A DNA stretch of 40,605 bases from Bacteroidales bacterium UBA1309 (lineage in GTDB: Bacteria; Bacteroidota; Bacteroidia; Bacteroidales; Dysgonomonadaceae), in assembly GCA_002307185.1 (NCBI GenBank), contig DBTT01000031.1, positions 24,008 to 64,612 of the forward strand. Reading direction: 5' to 3'. Below, in pieces: positions 33,897 to 40,605 of this stretch (positions within the stretch are counted from its first letter, which is position 1; every line of letters starts with the position of its first letter). A program made the position numbers and the translations under genes. The notes below the pieces were generated by a model. It ran no database searches, had not been told where the DNA came from, and saw only the letters and a list, made by a program, of their open reading frames with translations.

Positions 33897-34790
33897 TCAA
33901 CATTTGATATTCAACTGCAACAAAACCTCGCGAATCTTCTCGAATGTGGTAATTCGGGTTGGCACCAAGGGCAAACGAAGACGATTTTCGATGTATCCCA
34001 TCATGTGCAACATACATTTCACGCCGGCTGGATTGCCATCTACAAACAACAAATTAAACAGTTCATTGAAGCTATGATGAATCCTCAACGCACTTGCATA
34101 ATCGCCTTCAAGAGCCAAACGCGTCATGCGGCTAAATTCCTTAGGGAAGGCATTTCCGATCACAGAAATCACCCCAACCGCACCAAGTGTAATGAGCGGG
34201 AAGGTGATGCCATCGTCTCCCGAAATGACATCAAAATCCTTTGGTTTGCGTTTGATAATATCATCCATTTGAGTGATATTGCCAGATGCTTCCTTCACGG
34301 CCACAATGTTTTTAAACTCATTGGCGAGACGCAAAGTGGTTTCGGCAGACATATTCACACCAGTTCTTCCCGGCACATTGTAGAGGACAACCGGAAGCTT
34401 GGAGGCCTCGGCAATCGCCTTGTAATGCTGGTAAATTCCTTCCTGGGAAGGCTTATTATAGTAAGGGACAACCGACAAAACACCGTCAATTCCCGGAAAA
34501 CTGTTTGTTTTGAGGGTTTCGACCAGCTTTCGGGTATCATTCCCGCCAACTCCAAGTATCAAGGGGACTTTCCCATTGACTTTAGACGTGATTAAATCAA
34601 CAATGTTATGTTTTTCATCTTCGGTCAAAGTTGGTGTTTCGGCAGTAGTACCCAACACAACCAAATAATCTGTACCATTCTGAAGCTGATAATCAACGAG
34701 ATAAGACAAAGCATCATAATCAACACTTTCATCTTCATTAAAAGGAGTGATCATGGCTACTCCCATCCCTTTGAGATTAATTCTTGACAT
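33897..34790 (-). CDS. dapA: 4-hydroxy-tetrahydrodipicolinate synthase
   Basis: This 297-residue class I aldolase condenses pyruvate with aspartate semialdehyde, the first committed step to lysine and diaminopimelate. Catalytic residues are visible: Thr48-Thr49 in GTTAE, Tyr137 in VVLYNVPGRTG with Arg142, and Schiff-base Lys166 in VAVKEASGN. Length is normal. It follows ligA and the DUF6913-like gene on the same strand. A TAACTTTG box at 34835-34828 (minus) also suggests its own promoter. Confidence 0.96.
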   Translation of the reverse strand: MSRINLKGMGVAMITPFNEDESVDYDALSYLVDYQLQNGTDYLVVLGTTAETPTLTEDEKHNIVDLITSKVNGKVPLILGVGGNDTRKLVETLKTNSFPGIDGVLSVVPYYNKPSQEGIYQHYKAIAEASKLPVVLYNVPGRTGVNMSAETTLRLANEFKNIVAVKEASGNITQMDDIIKRKPKDFDVISGDDGITFPLITLGAVGVISVIGNAFPKEFSRMTRLALEGDYASALRIHHSFNELFNLLFVDGNPAGVKCMLHMMGYIENRLRLPLVPTRITTFEKIREVLLQLNIKC

Positions 34791-34827
34791 AAGTAGAAAT
34801 TTATGTAGGCCTGCTTAAAAACCCGAG

Positions 34828-34835
34828 CAAAGTTA
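34828..34835 (-). promoter_or_regulatory. -7 element (TAACTTTG) for dapA
   Basis: This is an exact TAnnTTTG match on the minus strand, 37 bp before the dapA ATG and just past the stop of the preceding gene. No -33 TTG at the right spacing. Confidence 0.4.
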
Positions 34836-34840
34836 AGAAT

Positions 34841-35392
34841 TTATTGTGCTTGTCGGATACTGCTTAGGTATTTTTTTATCTGCCGATAAACATCTATCAA
34901 TGGCTGAGCATCATCTTTGAGGATGCAAAAATCATAAAGAGGATAACCACAGCTTACCAATCCTATTCTAAATCGACATGGATGCGAAAGTAACAACTGG
35001 TGAAAACGAATATCATTTGAAGCAAAGTCGAGTACAACATCGCAATCCATTTGAAGAAATTTATTCTTGTTGGAATCAGCCAATCTTCCTTTCCAAGAAA
35101 ATTCAGTGGGATCAATCAAATAACATTCAGGCAACAGCCTTTCCTTCATCCCCTCCGTTTTTTCGACTTCTGCGGAAGACAAAATAAGAAACAAAGAAAC
35201 TATTTTTCCACTATTTTTCAAATCTTGGGCTACCAGATTCAGATCCTCCAGCTGAGGGGATTTGCCCAAAATCGCCACCGTCCGGATTTGGTCGAAAGTT
35301 TGAAACAAAGCTATCCTTTTTTGGTTTGAAGCCTGAATTATACTCCTTTTTTGAAAATATTTCCGGATGAAATGTCTTATTCCTTTTTTCAT
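34841..35392 (-). CDS. DUF6913-like conserved Bacteroidetes protein
   Basis: This 183-residue protein has a basic N-terminal helix (MKKGIRHFIRKYFQKRS), then an alpha/beta core with EFSWKGRL, DCDVVLDFASND, RFRIGLVS and a C-terminal YRQIKKYLS helix. These landmarks fit the DUF6913 family, which in Bacteroidetes often sits next to dapA. The assignment is from memory of the family pattern. No catalytic motif is visible. The ATG overlaps the ligA stop by four bases (ATGA), so translation is coupled. Function unknown. Confidence 0.7.
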   Translation of the reverse strand: MKKGIRHFIRKYFQKRSIIQASNQKRIALFQTFDQIRTVAILGKSPQLEDLNLVAQDLKNSGKIVSLFLILSSAEVEKTEGMKERLLPECYLIDPTEFSWKGRLADSNKNKFLQMDCDVVLDFASNDIRFHQLLLSHPCRFRIGLVSCGYPLYDFCILKDDAQPLIDVYRQIKKYLSSIRQAQ

Positions 35393-37401
35393 AAATTATT
35401 TGCTTCGAGCATTTCAAGAAAGCGTTTTTCATCAATTATTGGAATGCCCGATTTGGCGGCTTTTTCGAGTTTGGCTGGCCCCATATTTTCGCCCGCAAGC
35501 ACAAAGTCGGTTTTCGCAGAAATAGAACTCACGTTTTTGCCCCCATTCTGCTCAATCATCGCCTTGTATTCGTCTCGCGAATGGAGCGAAAACACGCCGC
35601 TAATGACGAAAGATTTTCCACCAAGAACATTTGTCCTGTCCGAAATACCAGTTTCAACAGCAGCAAATTGAAGTCCGGCTAGCTTCAAGCGTTCCACCAG
35701 TTGGCAGTTTTCTTCGTTTGCAAAAAAAGACACCACGCTTTGGGCAATCCGTTCACCGATTTCATCCACCCGCATCAACCCCTCAGTGGTGGCGGACGAA
35801 AGAAGCTCTATATTGGGAAATGCCTGTGCCAATTTTGTGGCTACCGTTTCGCCCACATAACGAATCCCCAGTGCATAAATGACACGCTCGTAGGCTATTT
35901 CTTTCGATTTTTCAATACTTTCTGTCAAATTCTTGGCACTTTTTTCACCCCATCTTTCGAGCCGCATTACCTCTTGCCACTTCAATTCATAAAGATCGGC
36001 AATATTCCTTATCAATCCTGCATTATACAGATGTTCCACAGTTTCTCCACCCGCAGCAATATTCATGGCCTTGCGGGTCAAGAAGTGCTCTATACGACCT
36101 TTGATCTGTGAGGGACAACCAGTTTCGTTCGGACAATAAAAAATGGCTTCCCCCTGGTCCCGCACAAGCGGCGTACCACATTCAGGACAGGTTTGAATAA
36201 AAAACACTCTCTCTGCACCAACAGGGCGTGCATCGAGGTCCACTTCCGTTATTTTCGGTATAATTTCGCCGCCCTTTTCTACGCTCACCGTATCTCCGAT
36301 GTGCAAATCCAATGCCTCGATTGCATCCGCATTGTAGAGAGAAGCACGCTTGACGACGCTTCCTGACAATTGCACAGGTTCAAGATTAGCCACGGGCGTG
36401 ATAGCTCCGGTGCGTCCCACTTGGTAGGTAACTTCCTTGAGCTTCGTCCATTCTTTTTCGGCTTGAAATTTATAAGCGATCGCCCAACGAGGAAACTTGG
36501 ATGTATAACCCAATTCTTCTTGTTGCTCCAAAGAATTGACTTTCAACACAACGCCGTCGGTCGCCACAGGCAAATTCTTGCGTTCCACATCCCAATATTT
36601 CAGGTAGGCAAACACTTCGTCCAACGAGCGGCACACCTTCATCGCATCCGAAACTTTGAATCCCCAGCTCCGTGCCTTTTCCAAATTAGCACAATGCTCT
36701 CCACAAGGGAGATTTTCGCCCATCATATAATAAAGATAGGAATCCAGCTCCCGCGAAGCCACCACTTTCGGATCTTGCAACTTCAACGTTCCCGAAGCTG
36801 CATTCCGTGGATTCGCAAACAATTGCTCTTCCTGGGCGGCACGTTCTTCGTTGAGTTTGTCAAACACCTTCCACGGCATCAGTATCTCTCCTCGAATTTC
36901 GAATAACGGGGGTATATCTTCTCCATGAAGCACCAATGGAATGCTGCGAATGGTGCGTACATTGGAGGTAACATCGTCGCCCTGGACTCCATCACCACGA
37001 GTCACTGCTTGTTTGAGGACGCCATTTTCATAGGTCAACGATATGGATGTGCCATCGAATTTGAGTTCGCAAACCGTTTCAAAATCGTTGCTCCCCAACA
37101 ATTTTTCCACCCGGTTGTAAAACTCCAGCACTTCCGATTCTGAGTATGTATTGGAAAGGGAGAGCATCGGATATTTGTGTTTCACCTGAACAAAATTCTT
37201 CGTCAAATCACTCCCGACACGTAAAGTGGGAGAATTAGCATCATAATATTCAGGATGTTGTGCTTCTAATTCGTGCAACAGCCTCAGTTTCTGGTCGAAA
37301 TTGTAATCGCTGATGGTAGGCTGCGACAACACATAATATTCGTAGTTGAAGCGATGCAGTTCTTCACGGAGCGAGCATATTTGTTGTTCGATAGAATCCA
37401 T
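35389..37401 (-). CDS. ligA: NAD-dependent DNA ligase
   Basis: This 670-residue ligase seals nicks in replication and repair. Domains in order: Ia (YEYYVLSQPTISDYNFDQ), adenylation domain with Lys114 in the KFDG motif (CELKFDG), OB fold, a Cys4 zinc finger (CPECGTPLV...FYCPNETGCPSQ), a helix-hairpin-helix domain and a C-terminal BRCT domain (about 590-670, beginning at VLGGKSFVISG). KFDG instead of KLDG is a minor variant. Length is normal. A minus-strand TAATTTTG (37431-37424) is a candidate -7 box. It leads an operon with the DUF6913-like gene and possibly dapA. Confidence 0.97.
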   Translation of the reverse strand: MDSIEQQICSLREELHRFNYEYYVLSQPTISDYNFDQKLRLLHELEAQHPEYYDANSPTLRVGSDLTKNFVQVKHKYPMLSLSNTYSESEVLEFYNRVEKLLGSNDFETVCELKFDGTSISLTYENGVLKQAVTRGDGVQGDDVTSNVRTIRSIPLVLHGEDIPPLFEIRGEILMPWKVFDKLNEERAAQEEQLFANPRNAASGTLKLQDPKVVASRELDSYLYYMMGENLPCGEHCANLEKARSWGFKVSDAMKVCRSLDEVFAYLKYWDVERKNLPVATDGVVLKVNSLEQQEELGYTSKFPRWAIAYKFQAEKEWTKLKEVTYQVGRTGAITPVANLEPVQLSGSVVKRASLYNADAIEALDLHIGDTVSVEKGGEIIPKITEVDLDARPVGAERVFFIQTCPECGTPLVRDQGEAIFYCPNETGCPSQIKGRIEHFLTRKAMNIAAGGETVEHLYNAGLIRNIADLYELKWQEVMRLERWGEKSAKNLTESIEKSKEIAYERVIYALGIRYVGETVATKLAQAFPNIELLSSATTEGLMRVDEIGERIAQSVVSFFANEENCQLVERLKLAGLQFAAVETGISDRTNVLGGKSFVISGVFSLHSRDEYKAMIEQNGGKNVSSISAKTDFVLAGENMGPAKLEKAAKSGIPIIDEKRFLEMLEANNL

Positions 37402-37501
37402 AATTGTAACGAAAGATATAAATCAAAATTAATAAAAAGTTTTTGAGGAGAGTAAAACGCTTCTCTTTTTTCCGAAAATTAAACATTAACTCCATGAAAA
37501 A

Positions 37502-37530
37502 AAGCCGGAAATCGTGAAGAAATCCGGCTT
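37502..37530 (-). terminator. Intrinsic terminator of the DUF5362-like gene
   Basis: On the minus strand, AAGCCGGA (37530-37523) pairs with TCCGGCTT (37509-37502), with a 13-nt loop and a run of Ts immediately after. It begins 22 bp past the stop at 37552. Confidence 0.75.
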
Positions 37531-37551
37531 ATATTGTGTTTTGACTTTTGC

Positions 37552-38025
37552 TTATGAAACAAAGAAGGTTATCAAGCTGAAGCCAATAATTAAAACCAAA
37601 ATAAAAAACAAACTAACAATGGTGTACCACGCCAATATTTTGAAAAACACATCCTGCTTGGCCAATGCTTCGGACAAAAGGGTTTCGTCATTTTGGTAAA
37701 CCGCTTGTTTTGCCTTCTTGCTAAACTTTTGAAGATAGAAAAGAGGGAAAAAATAGATCAATATCATCACTATTCCATATATTGAATAAATAATGGTTCC
37801 CACATTCGCCGGAGCAGGTTGGCCGGTTAGATACATAGCTTTATCCATGTATTTCCCTAAAGCCAGCATAAACACAAACATCGCCCCTAAGCAAACGTAA
37901 CCTGCTATTACAAGAATATTGCTCCATTTAGCTATTGATTTCAATCTATTGATTGACTCTTCATTCAATGCGATATCAAAATTAAGCTCAGGAGCAGCTG
38001 CCGTAGTTGTAGTTTTTTCTTCCAT
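37552..38025 (-). CDS. DUF5362-like membrane protein
   Basis: This 157-residue protein has an N-terminal polar segment, then hydrophobic segments at about 36-56, 75-97 and 128-152. The SINRLKSIAKWSNILVIAGYV opening and the FFPLFYLQKFSKKAKQAV stretch match my memory of the DUF5362 family of Bacteroidetes. No function is known. It is a single transcription unit: a promoter candidate (TTTG at 38102-38099, TAATTTTG at 38080-38073, 18-bp spacer) precedes it and an intrinsic terminator follows. Confidence 0.7.
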   Translation of the reverse strand: MEEKTTTTAAAPELNFDIALNEESINRLKSIAKWSNILVIAGYVCLGAMFVFMLALGKYMDKAMYLTGQPAPANVGTIIYSIYGIVMILIYFFPLFYLQKFSKKAKQAVYQNDETLLSEALAKQDVFFKILAWYTIVSLFFILVLIIGFSLITFFVS

Positions 38026-38072
38026 ATTTTATATGCAATAATAGTTTTTCAAAATGTCATTATTCTTTCCAG

Positions 38073-38102
38073 CAAAATTAATAATAAAATTGGAGGGGCA
38101 AA
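38073..38102 (-). promoter_or_regulatory. Candidate promoter of the DUF5362-like gene
   Basis: On the minus strand, TTTG (38102-38099), 18 bp, then TAATTTTG (38080-38073), a full Bacteroidetes -33/-7 pattern 48 bp before the ATG. Confidence 0.55.
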
Positions 38103-38166
38103 CAGAATGTATTTTATTTTCGGCAAGGAATTTGATTTAAACGAAAAAAGGCTTAGCAACTCAGAC

Positions 38167-38988
38167 CTAAACACCTTCAGGTTCAATTTCTTCATTCCTC
38201 TTGCAAACCCATATACTCACTTCATAAAGCAAATACAACGGCACGGCGACTGCCATTAATGTGAAAGGATCCGTTGTGGGGGTTATTATCGCGGCCAAAG
38301 TAAGAATAATAACAAAAGCGTATCTTCGTCCGGCAGCCAAAGTGCCTTTCGATATGACTCCCATTTTGGACAGGAAATAGGCAAGGATCGGCATTTCAAA
38401 GGTAAGGCCGATGGATAAAACCAATATAATCAAGGCACTAAAATACGACTGGACTGAGATTTGGTTCGCAATCAGGTCAGACACCTGATAAGTCCCCAAA
38501 AAATGAATAGTCAAGGGAAATATGATGAAATAGCTAACCAAAGCCCCTAGGTAAAAAAGAAAAGATGAAAAGAAAAAAAGAACTCCCAAATAACGGGATT
38601 CATTTGGAAAAAGAGCGGGACGAACAAAGCGCCACAATTCGAAGATAATGTAGGGCAAGGAAATGACGCCTGCCATCAAGAACGCCCCTGAAATCTGAAG
38701 CATAAACTGCCCCGATAACTCGTAATTGATTAAATGTATTTGAAACTGCCCAACGGGATCGCCAAGCCCAAACAACGCAAGAAGATATTTCAGACACCGA
38801 TAGGTGACAAAATCGGAATCAGTCGGGGATAGGATAATGTTAGTAAATAGAAAATCATATTTAATGAAAACAAAACCAAATACGACAACAATGACCAATA
38901 AAATACGGATAAACATCCATCTTAAATCTTCCAAATGTTTCCAAAAAGAAGAAGTCGGGGGTTGTTGTTGAGAGTCAGTTTTCATCAA
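38167..38988 (-). CDS. tatC: Sec-independent protein translocase TatC
   Basis: This 273-residue inner-membrane protein is the signal-recognition core of the twin-arginine system, which exports folded, cofactor-bearing proteins. It has the family start FWKHLEDLRWMFIRILLV, six membrane helices, and the conserved FELWRFVRPALFPNESRY (about 120-137) with the FEMPIL helix near 203. It lies 27 bp downstream of tatA. No tatB is present, as is common in Bacteroidetes, where one TatA-type protein may serve both roles. Confidence 0.95.
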   Translation of the reverse strand: MMKTDSQQQPPTSSFWKHLEDLRWMFIRILLVIVVVFGFVFIKYDFLFTNIILSPTDSDFVTYRCLKYLLALFGLGDPVGQFQIHLINYELSGQFMLQISGAFLMAGVISLPYIIFELWRFVRPALFPNESRYLGVLFFFSSFLFYLGALVSYFIIFPLTIHFLGTYQVSDLIANQISVQSYFSALIILVLSIGLTFEMPILAYFLSKMGVISKGTLAAGRRYAFVIILTLAAIITPTTDPFTLMAVAVPLYLLYEVSIWVCKRNEEIEPEGV

Positions 38989-39015
38989 ATATGGGATAAA
39001 GGATGGAGGGCCACC

Positions 39016-39204
39016 TTACTTTTTTACTTCAGGAGCATCACTTTTGATGTCTTCCTTAATATCGTCCTCAATATCCTTCAACCCCTTCTTAAAATTGCTT
39101 ACGCCTTTACCAAGCCCTTTCATCAATTCAGGAATTTTCTTCCCGCCAAACAATAGAAGGACAATCAAAGCTATTAAAATAATTTCCGGTGCTCCAAGAT
39201 TCAT
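39016..39204 (-). CDS. tatA: Twin-arginine translocase subunit TatA/TatE
   Basis: This 62-residue protein has one membrane helix (PEIILIALIVLLLFG), the FGGKKIPELMKGLGKG hinge and amphipathic helix, and an acidic-basic tail. The ATG at 39202-39204 is preferred over the TTG at 39211-39213. It heads the tatA-tatC operon and forms the oligomeric pore element of the Tat system. Confidence 0.93.
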   Translation of the reverse strand: MNLGAPEIILIALIVLLLFGGKKIPELMKGLGKGVSNFKKGLKDIEDDIKEDIKSDAPEVKK

Positions 39205-39254
39205 AATTGACAACTATTAATTTCGAAATGTTTGGTAAAAGTAAGAATATCTTT

Positions 39255-39455
39255 TTATTTCAGCAATAGCAGGCTATATTTAATAATACTGATGAAGAAG
39301 AAATCGTCCACATAGTCCGCCGCCGCACTCAGCCCCTTCTCCACCTTCGCCGCAACGGACGACAGCACCGTGTAGCCGTCCACCACCGTGCCAACGCCCC
39401 AGCCGCTGCCTGAGTCGTAGCCCACCATCCACGGGGTGGAGCTGTAGCCGAACCC
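39255..39455 (-). pseudogene. GC-rich gene remnant of unknown family
   Basis: A minus-strand frame from about 39455 to a stop at 39255-39257 translates to a glycine-rich stretch (PWMVGYDSGSGWGVGTVV), a helix-like KVEKGLSAAADYV, and an abrupt hydrophobic, Lys-rich end. It has no start, since a stop lies in frame just upstream inside the hairpin element. The first ~165 bp are far more GC-rich than any neighbour. The sharp change near 39296 suggests the 3' end of a foreign gene joined to local AT-rich DNA. I do not recognise the family. Confidence 0.45.
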
Positions 39456-39581
39456 GCCCCGTCAAGCGGGATTTGCAATCCCGTTTTCTCTATTACAAGG
39501 ATTTATAATCCGAAACTTCTTTACTTAGGATAATAAATCGTTGATTATGACTTATCGGATTGCAAATCCGATAGGACGGGC
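39456..39581. repeat. REP-like composite of three hairpins with inverted ends
   Basis: Three short hairpins share the core GGATT...AATCC: CGGGATT-TGC-AATCCCG (39467-39483), GGATT-TAT-AATCC (39499-39511) and TATCGGATT-GCA-AATCCGATA (39553-39573). The ends read GCCCCGTC (39456-39463) and GACGGGC (39575-39581), nearly inverted. The outer two hairpins have complementary loops (TGC and GCA) and so face each other like a REPIN or BIME. Such elements are mobilised in trans by RAYT transposases; none is in this window. Confidence 0.7.
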
Positions 39582-39725
39582 AATTCAGATATCGAACTTG
39601 ACAAGGCCACGCTCGACAGGGTACAGGAAGTGACCAAACTCTCCGATAAGGACAAGGAATATATTTTCGTGACCCTCGATGCGCTCATCAGGGATTTTAA
39701 AAATAAACAGGCATACGCTAAATAA
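39582..39725 (+). pseudogene. 3' remnant of an XRE-type (HTH) regulator
   Basis: A plus-strand frame from the edge of the hairpin element to TAA at 39723-39725 encodes 47 residues: IELDKATLDRVQEVTKLSDK, then DKEYIFVTLDALIRDF, ending NKQAYAK. This fits the C-terminal helices of Bacteroidetes XRE-family regulators, as I remember them. The helix-turn-helix half is missing and the frame begins where the REP-like element ends, so the gene was cut by insertion or deletion. Confidence 0.6.
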
Positions 39726-39755
39726 CAAAGCCCGGACTTGCCGGGCTTTGTTATT
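39721..39755. terminator. Perfect 15-bp bidirectional terminator
   Basis: AATAACAAAGCCCGG (39721-39735), loop ACTTG, CCGGGCTTTGTTATT (39741-39755). The stem overlaps the last bases of the immunity-gene stop region on the minus strand and the XRE remnant's stop on the plus strand, so it can terminate both directions. Confidence 0.85.
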
Positions 39756-40197
39756 ATTGATATTCTACCGTAAAAACAAGGTCGTTTAAATCATCATCAG
39801 CATATCCATCATTACAGTTGTAAGTTCTTACACCGTCTTTTTCTTCTATGTACATAGCACCGCCATTATGCCAATAGTGGGTCGTTCCATCTTCGGTCTG
39901 CCAAACATTGTAAGTAACAAGCACTTTGTCTTTTGACTTAACCAACAACTGTAATTCTTTAGGCGCTGTGTCTTCCCAAAGAACAATTTTTGTAGGTAAC
40001 TTCTGACCGTTAACTTCAAACTCTCCTTTAGTTTGAAATACAATTCCCTGTTTCCATTTACTATCTGTTGATAGAAAACTAACCTTCAAGGCAACCTTAC
40101 TTGATGGCAATTCAACCCTATCAACCATTTTCAATTCTTTGCCTTGATAAGTAATTGGTTGCCCTTTAGCTTCTATAAATAATTTCTCAAATTCCAT
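39754..40197 (-). CDS. Candidate immunity protein for the adjacent HNH toxin
   Basis: This 147-residue soluble protein has no signal peptide. The C-terminus is acidic and aromatic (NCNDGYADDDLNDLVFTVEY). It starts 10 bp after the toxin reading frame ends, in the same direction, the usual place for a toxin's immunity gene. The strong AGGAGG lies in the toxin's last codons but is 13 nt from the ATG, farther than ideal. I do not recognise a named immunity family; the role is inferred from position, size and acidity. Confidence 0.65.
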   Translation of the reverse strand: MEFEKLFIEAKGQPITYQGKELKMVDRVELPSSKVALKVSFLSTDSKWKQGIVFQTKGEFEVNGQKLPTKIVLWEDTAPKELQLLVKSKDKVLVTYNVWQTEDGTTHYWHNGGAMYIEEKDGVRTYNCNDGYADDDLNDLVFTVEYQ

Positions 40198-40207
40198 AAA
40201 AAAAACT

Positions 40208-40605
40208 TTACCTCCTGAATGGATCTAATGCTCGATGTTCATCTGGCCACACCTTCATAAAGTCGAATAGACCACCATTTCTTTGCGGAACAATATGGTG
40301 ATGCAATTCCATACTTTCCATCAACCCTGTATTCGGATTTAACCTTTGAGGGGCTAACCCCTTTTGCATTCTTAATAAATTGGATTCAGAATAAGTACTA
40401 CCATTGAGGAACGCTTCATTTTTCCAAAATCTTTGTCTTACAGTACTCCACGCAGGTACATTACCTTTTGCTGTTAGGTTTGTTATTGGCTCTCCAACTT
40501 TCCATCCCGTCTTAGCGGCAACACCCTCCGCAACAGCAAACTTGCCATACAAATACCTACCGCCTTTGGCTATCAGTTCCCCTCCGGAAGTGATTAATGA
40601 TCTGA
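40208..40605 (-). CDS. C-terminal end of a polymorphic toxin with HNH/LHH-type nuclease domain (partial)
   Basis: The frame is open to the window edge, giving 131 C-terminal residues of a longer protein; the TTG at 40552 is not a real start. It carries a pretoxin-like part (SGGELIAKGGRYLYGKFAVA) and then a nuclease-like end with ELHHHIVPQRNGGLFDFMKVW, PDEHRALDPFRR. The HHH-x-x-P and later HRALDP residues fit the metal and catalytic sites of HNH/LHH toxins found at the ends of Rhs and similar secreted proteins, which cut DNA in neighbouring cells. The delivery part is outside the window. A probable immunity gene follows at 40197. Confidence 0.75.
   Translation of the reverse strand, partial: RSLITSGGELIAKGGRYLYGKFAVAEGVAAKTGWKVGEPITNLTAKGNVPAWSTVRQRFWKNEAFLNGSTYSESNLLRMQKGLAPQRLNPNTGLMESMELHHHIVPQRNGGLFDFMKVWPDEHRALDPFRR

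Overview
This window is most likely from the chromosome of a Bacteroidota, probably Bacteroidales. The evidence is the gene content (a GldF/GldG-type ABC protein, a large alpha-2-macroglobulin-like protein, a GH127 arabinofuranosidase, a DUF5362-type and a DUF6913-type protein, an ECF sigma factor beside a membrane protein with a barrel-like C-terminus). Several starts also sit just behind TAnnTTTG boxes, the Bacteroidetes -7 promoter element. GC content is moderate, in the low-to-mid 40s by eye. The genus cannot be fixed from the sequence.

Layout. Positions 1-760 hold the end of one and two full copies of a hairpin-rich non-coding repeat. A plus-strand run follows: mutS2 and an alkyltransferase-like repair protein (939-3884), then a degenerate ~108-bp tandem repeat (3900-4260). 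A minus-strand GldF-GldG fusion (4312-6735) diverges from an unrecognised membrane-anchored protein (6824-8146). Next come mscL, aroC and a fused SpmA-SpmB-type membrane protein. A minus-strand pair (11594-12969) encodes a beta-propeller of the LVIVD type that seems to be split over two secreted proteins. A large plus-strand block encodes an alpha-2-macroglobulin-like protein lacking the thioester motif, a GH127 glycosidase and a DPP-IV-like S9 peptidase, all exported. From 24183 to 39204 everything is on the minus strand: glutathione peroxidase, threonine aldolase, metH, smpB with a Yip1-like protein, an ECF sigma operon (sigma, membrane/barrel protein, lipoprotein), tRNA-Arg, dapA-DUF6913-ligA, a DUF5362-like protein, and tatA-tatC.

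The right end (39250-40605) is an accessory patch. It has a GC-rich gene remnant, a REP-like composite of three hairpins, the 3' remnant of an XRE-type regulator, a perfect 15-bp terminator, and a candidate immunity gene behind the C-terminal end of an HNH-type polymorphic toxin that runs off the window.

The most interesting observation is a shared bipartite promoter-like sequence, ATGCAACGTATC-N10-ACGTCT(A/T)TATA. It occurs in the same orientation and with identical spacing upstream of the ECF sigma gene (33566-33598) and upstream of the split-propeller pair about 20 kb away (13042-13074). It resembles the GCAAC/CGTC form of ECF promoters. This suggests the sigma factor controls both itself and the secreted propeller pair, whose function is unknown.
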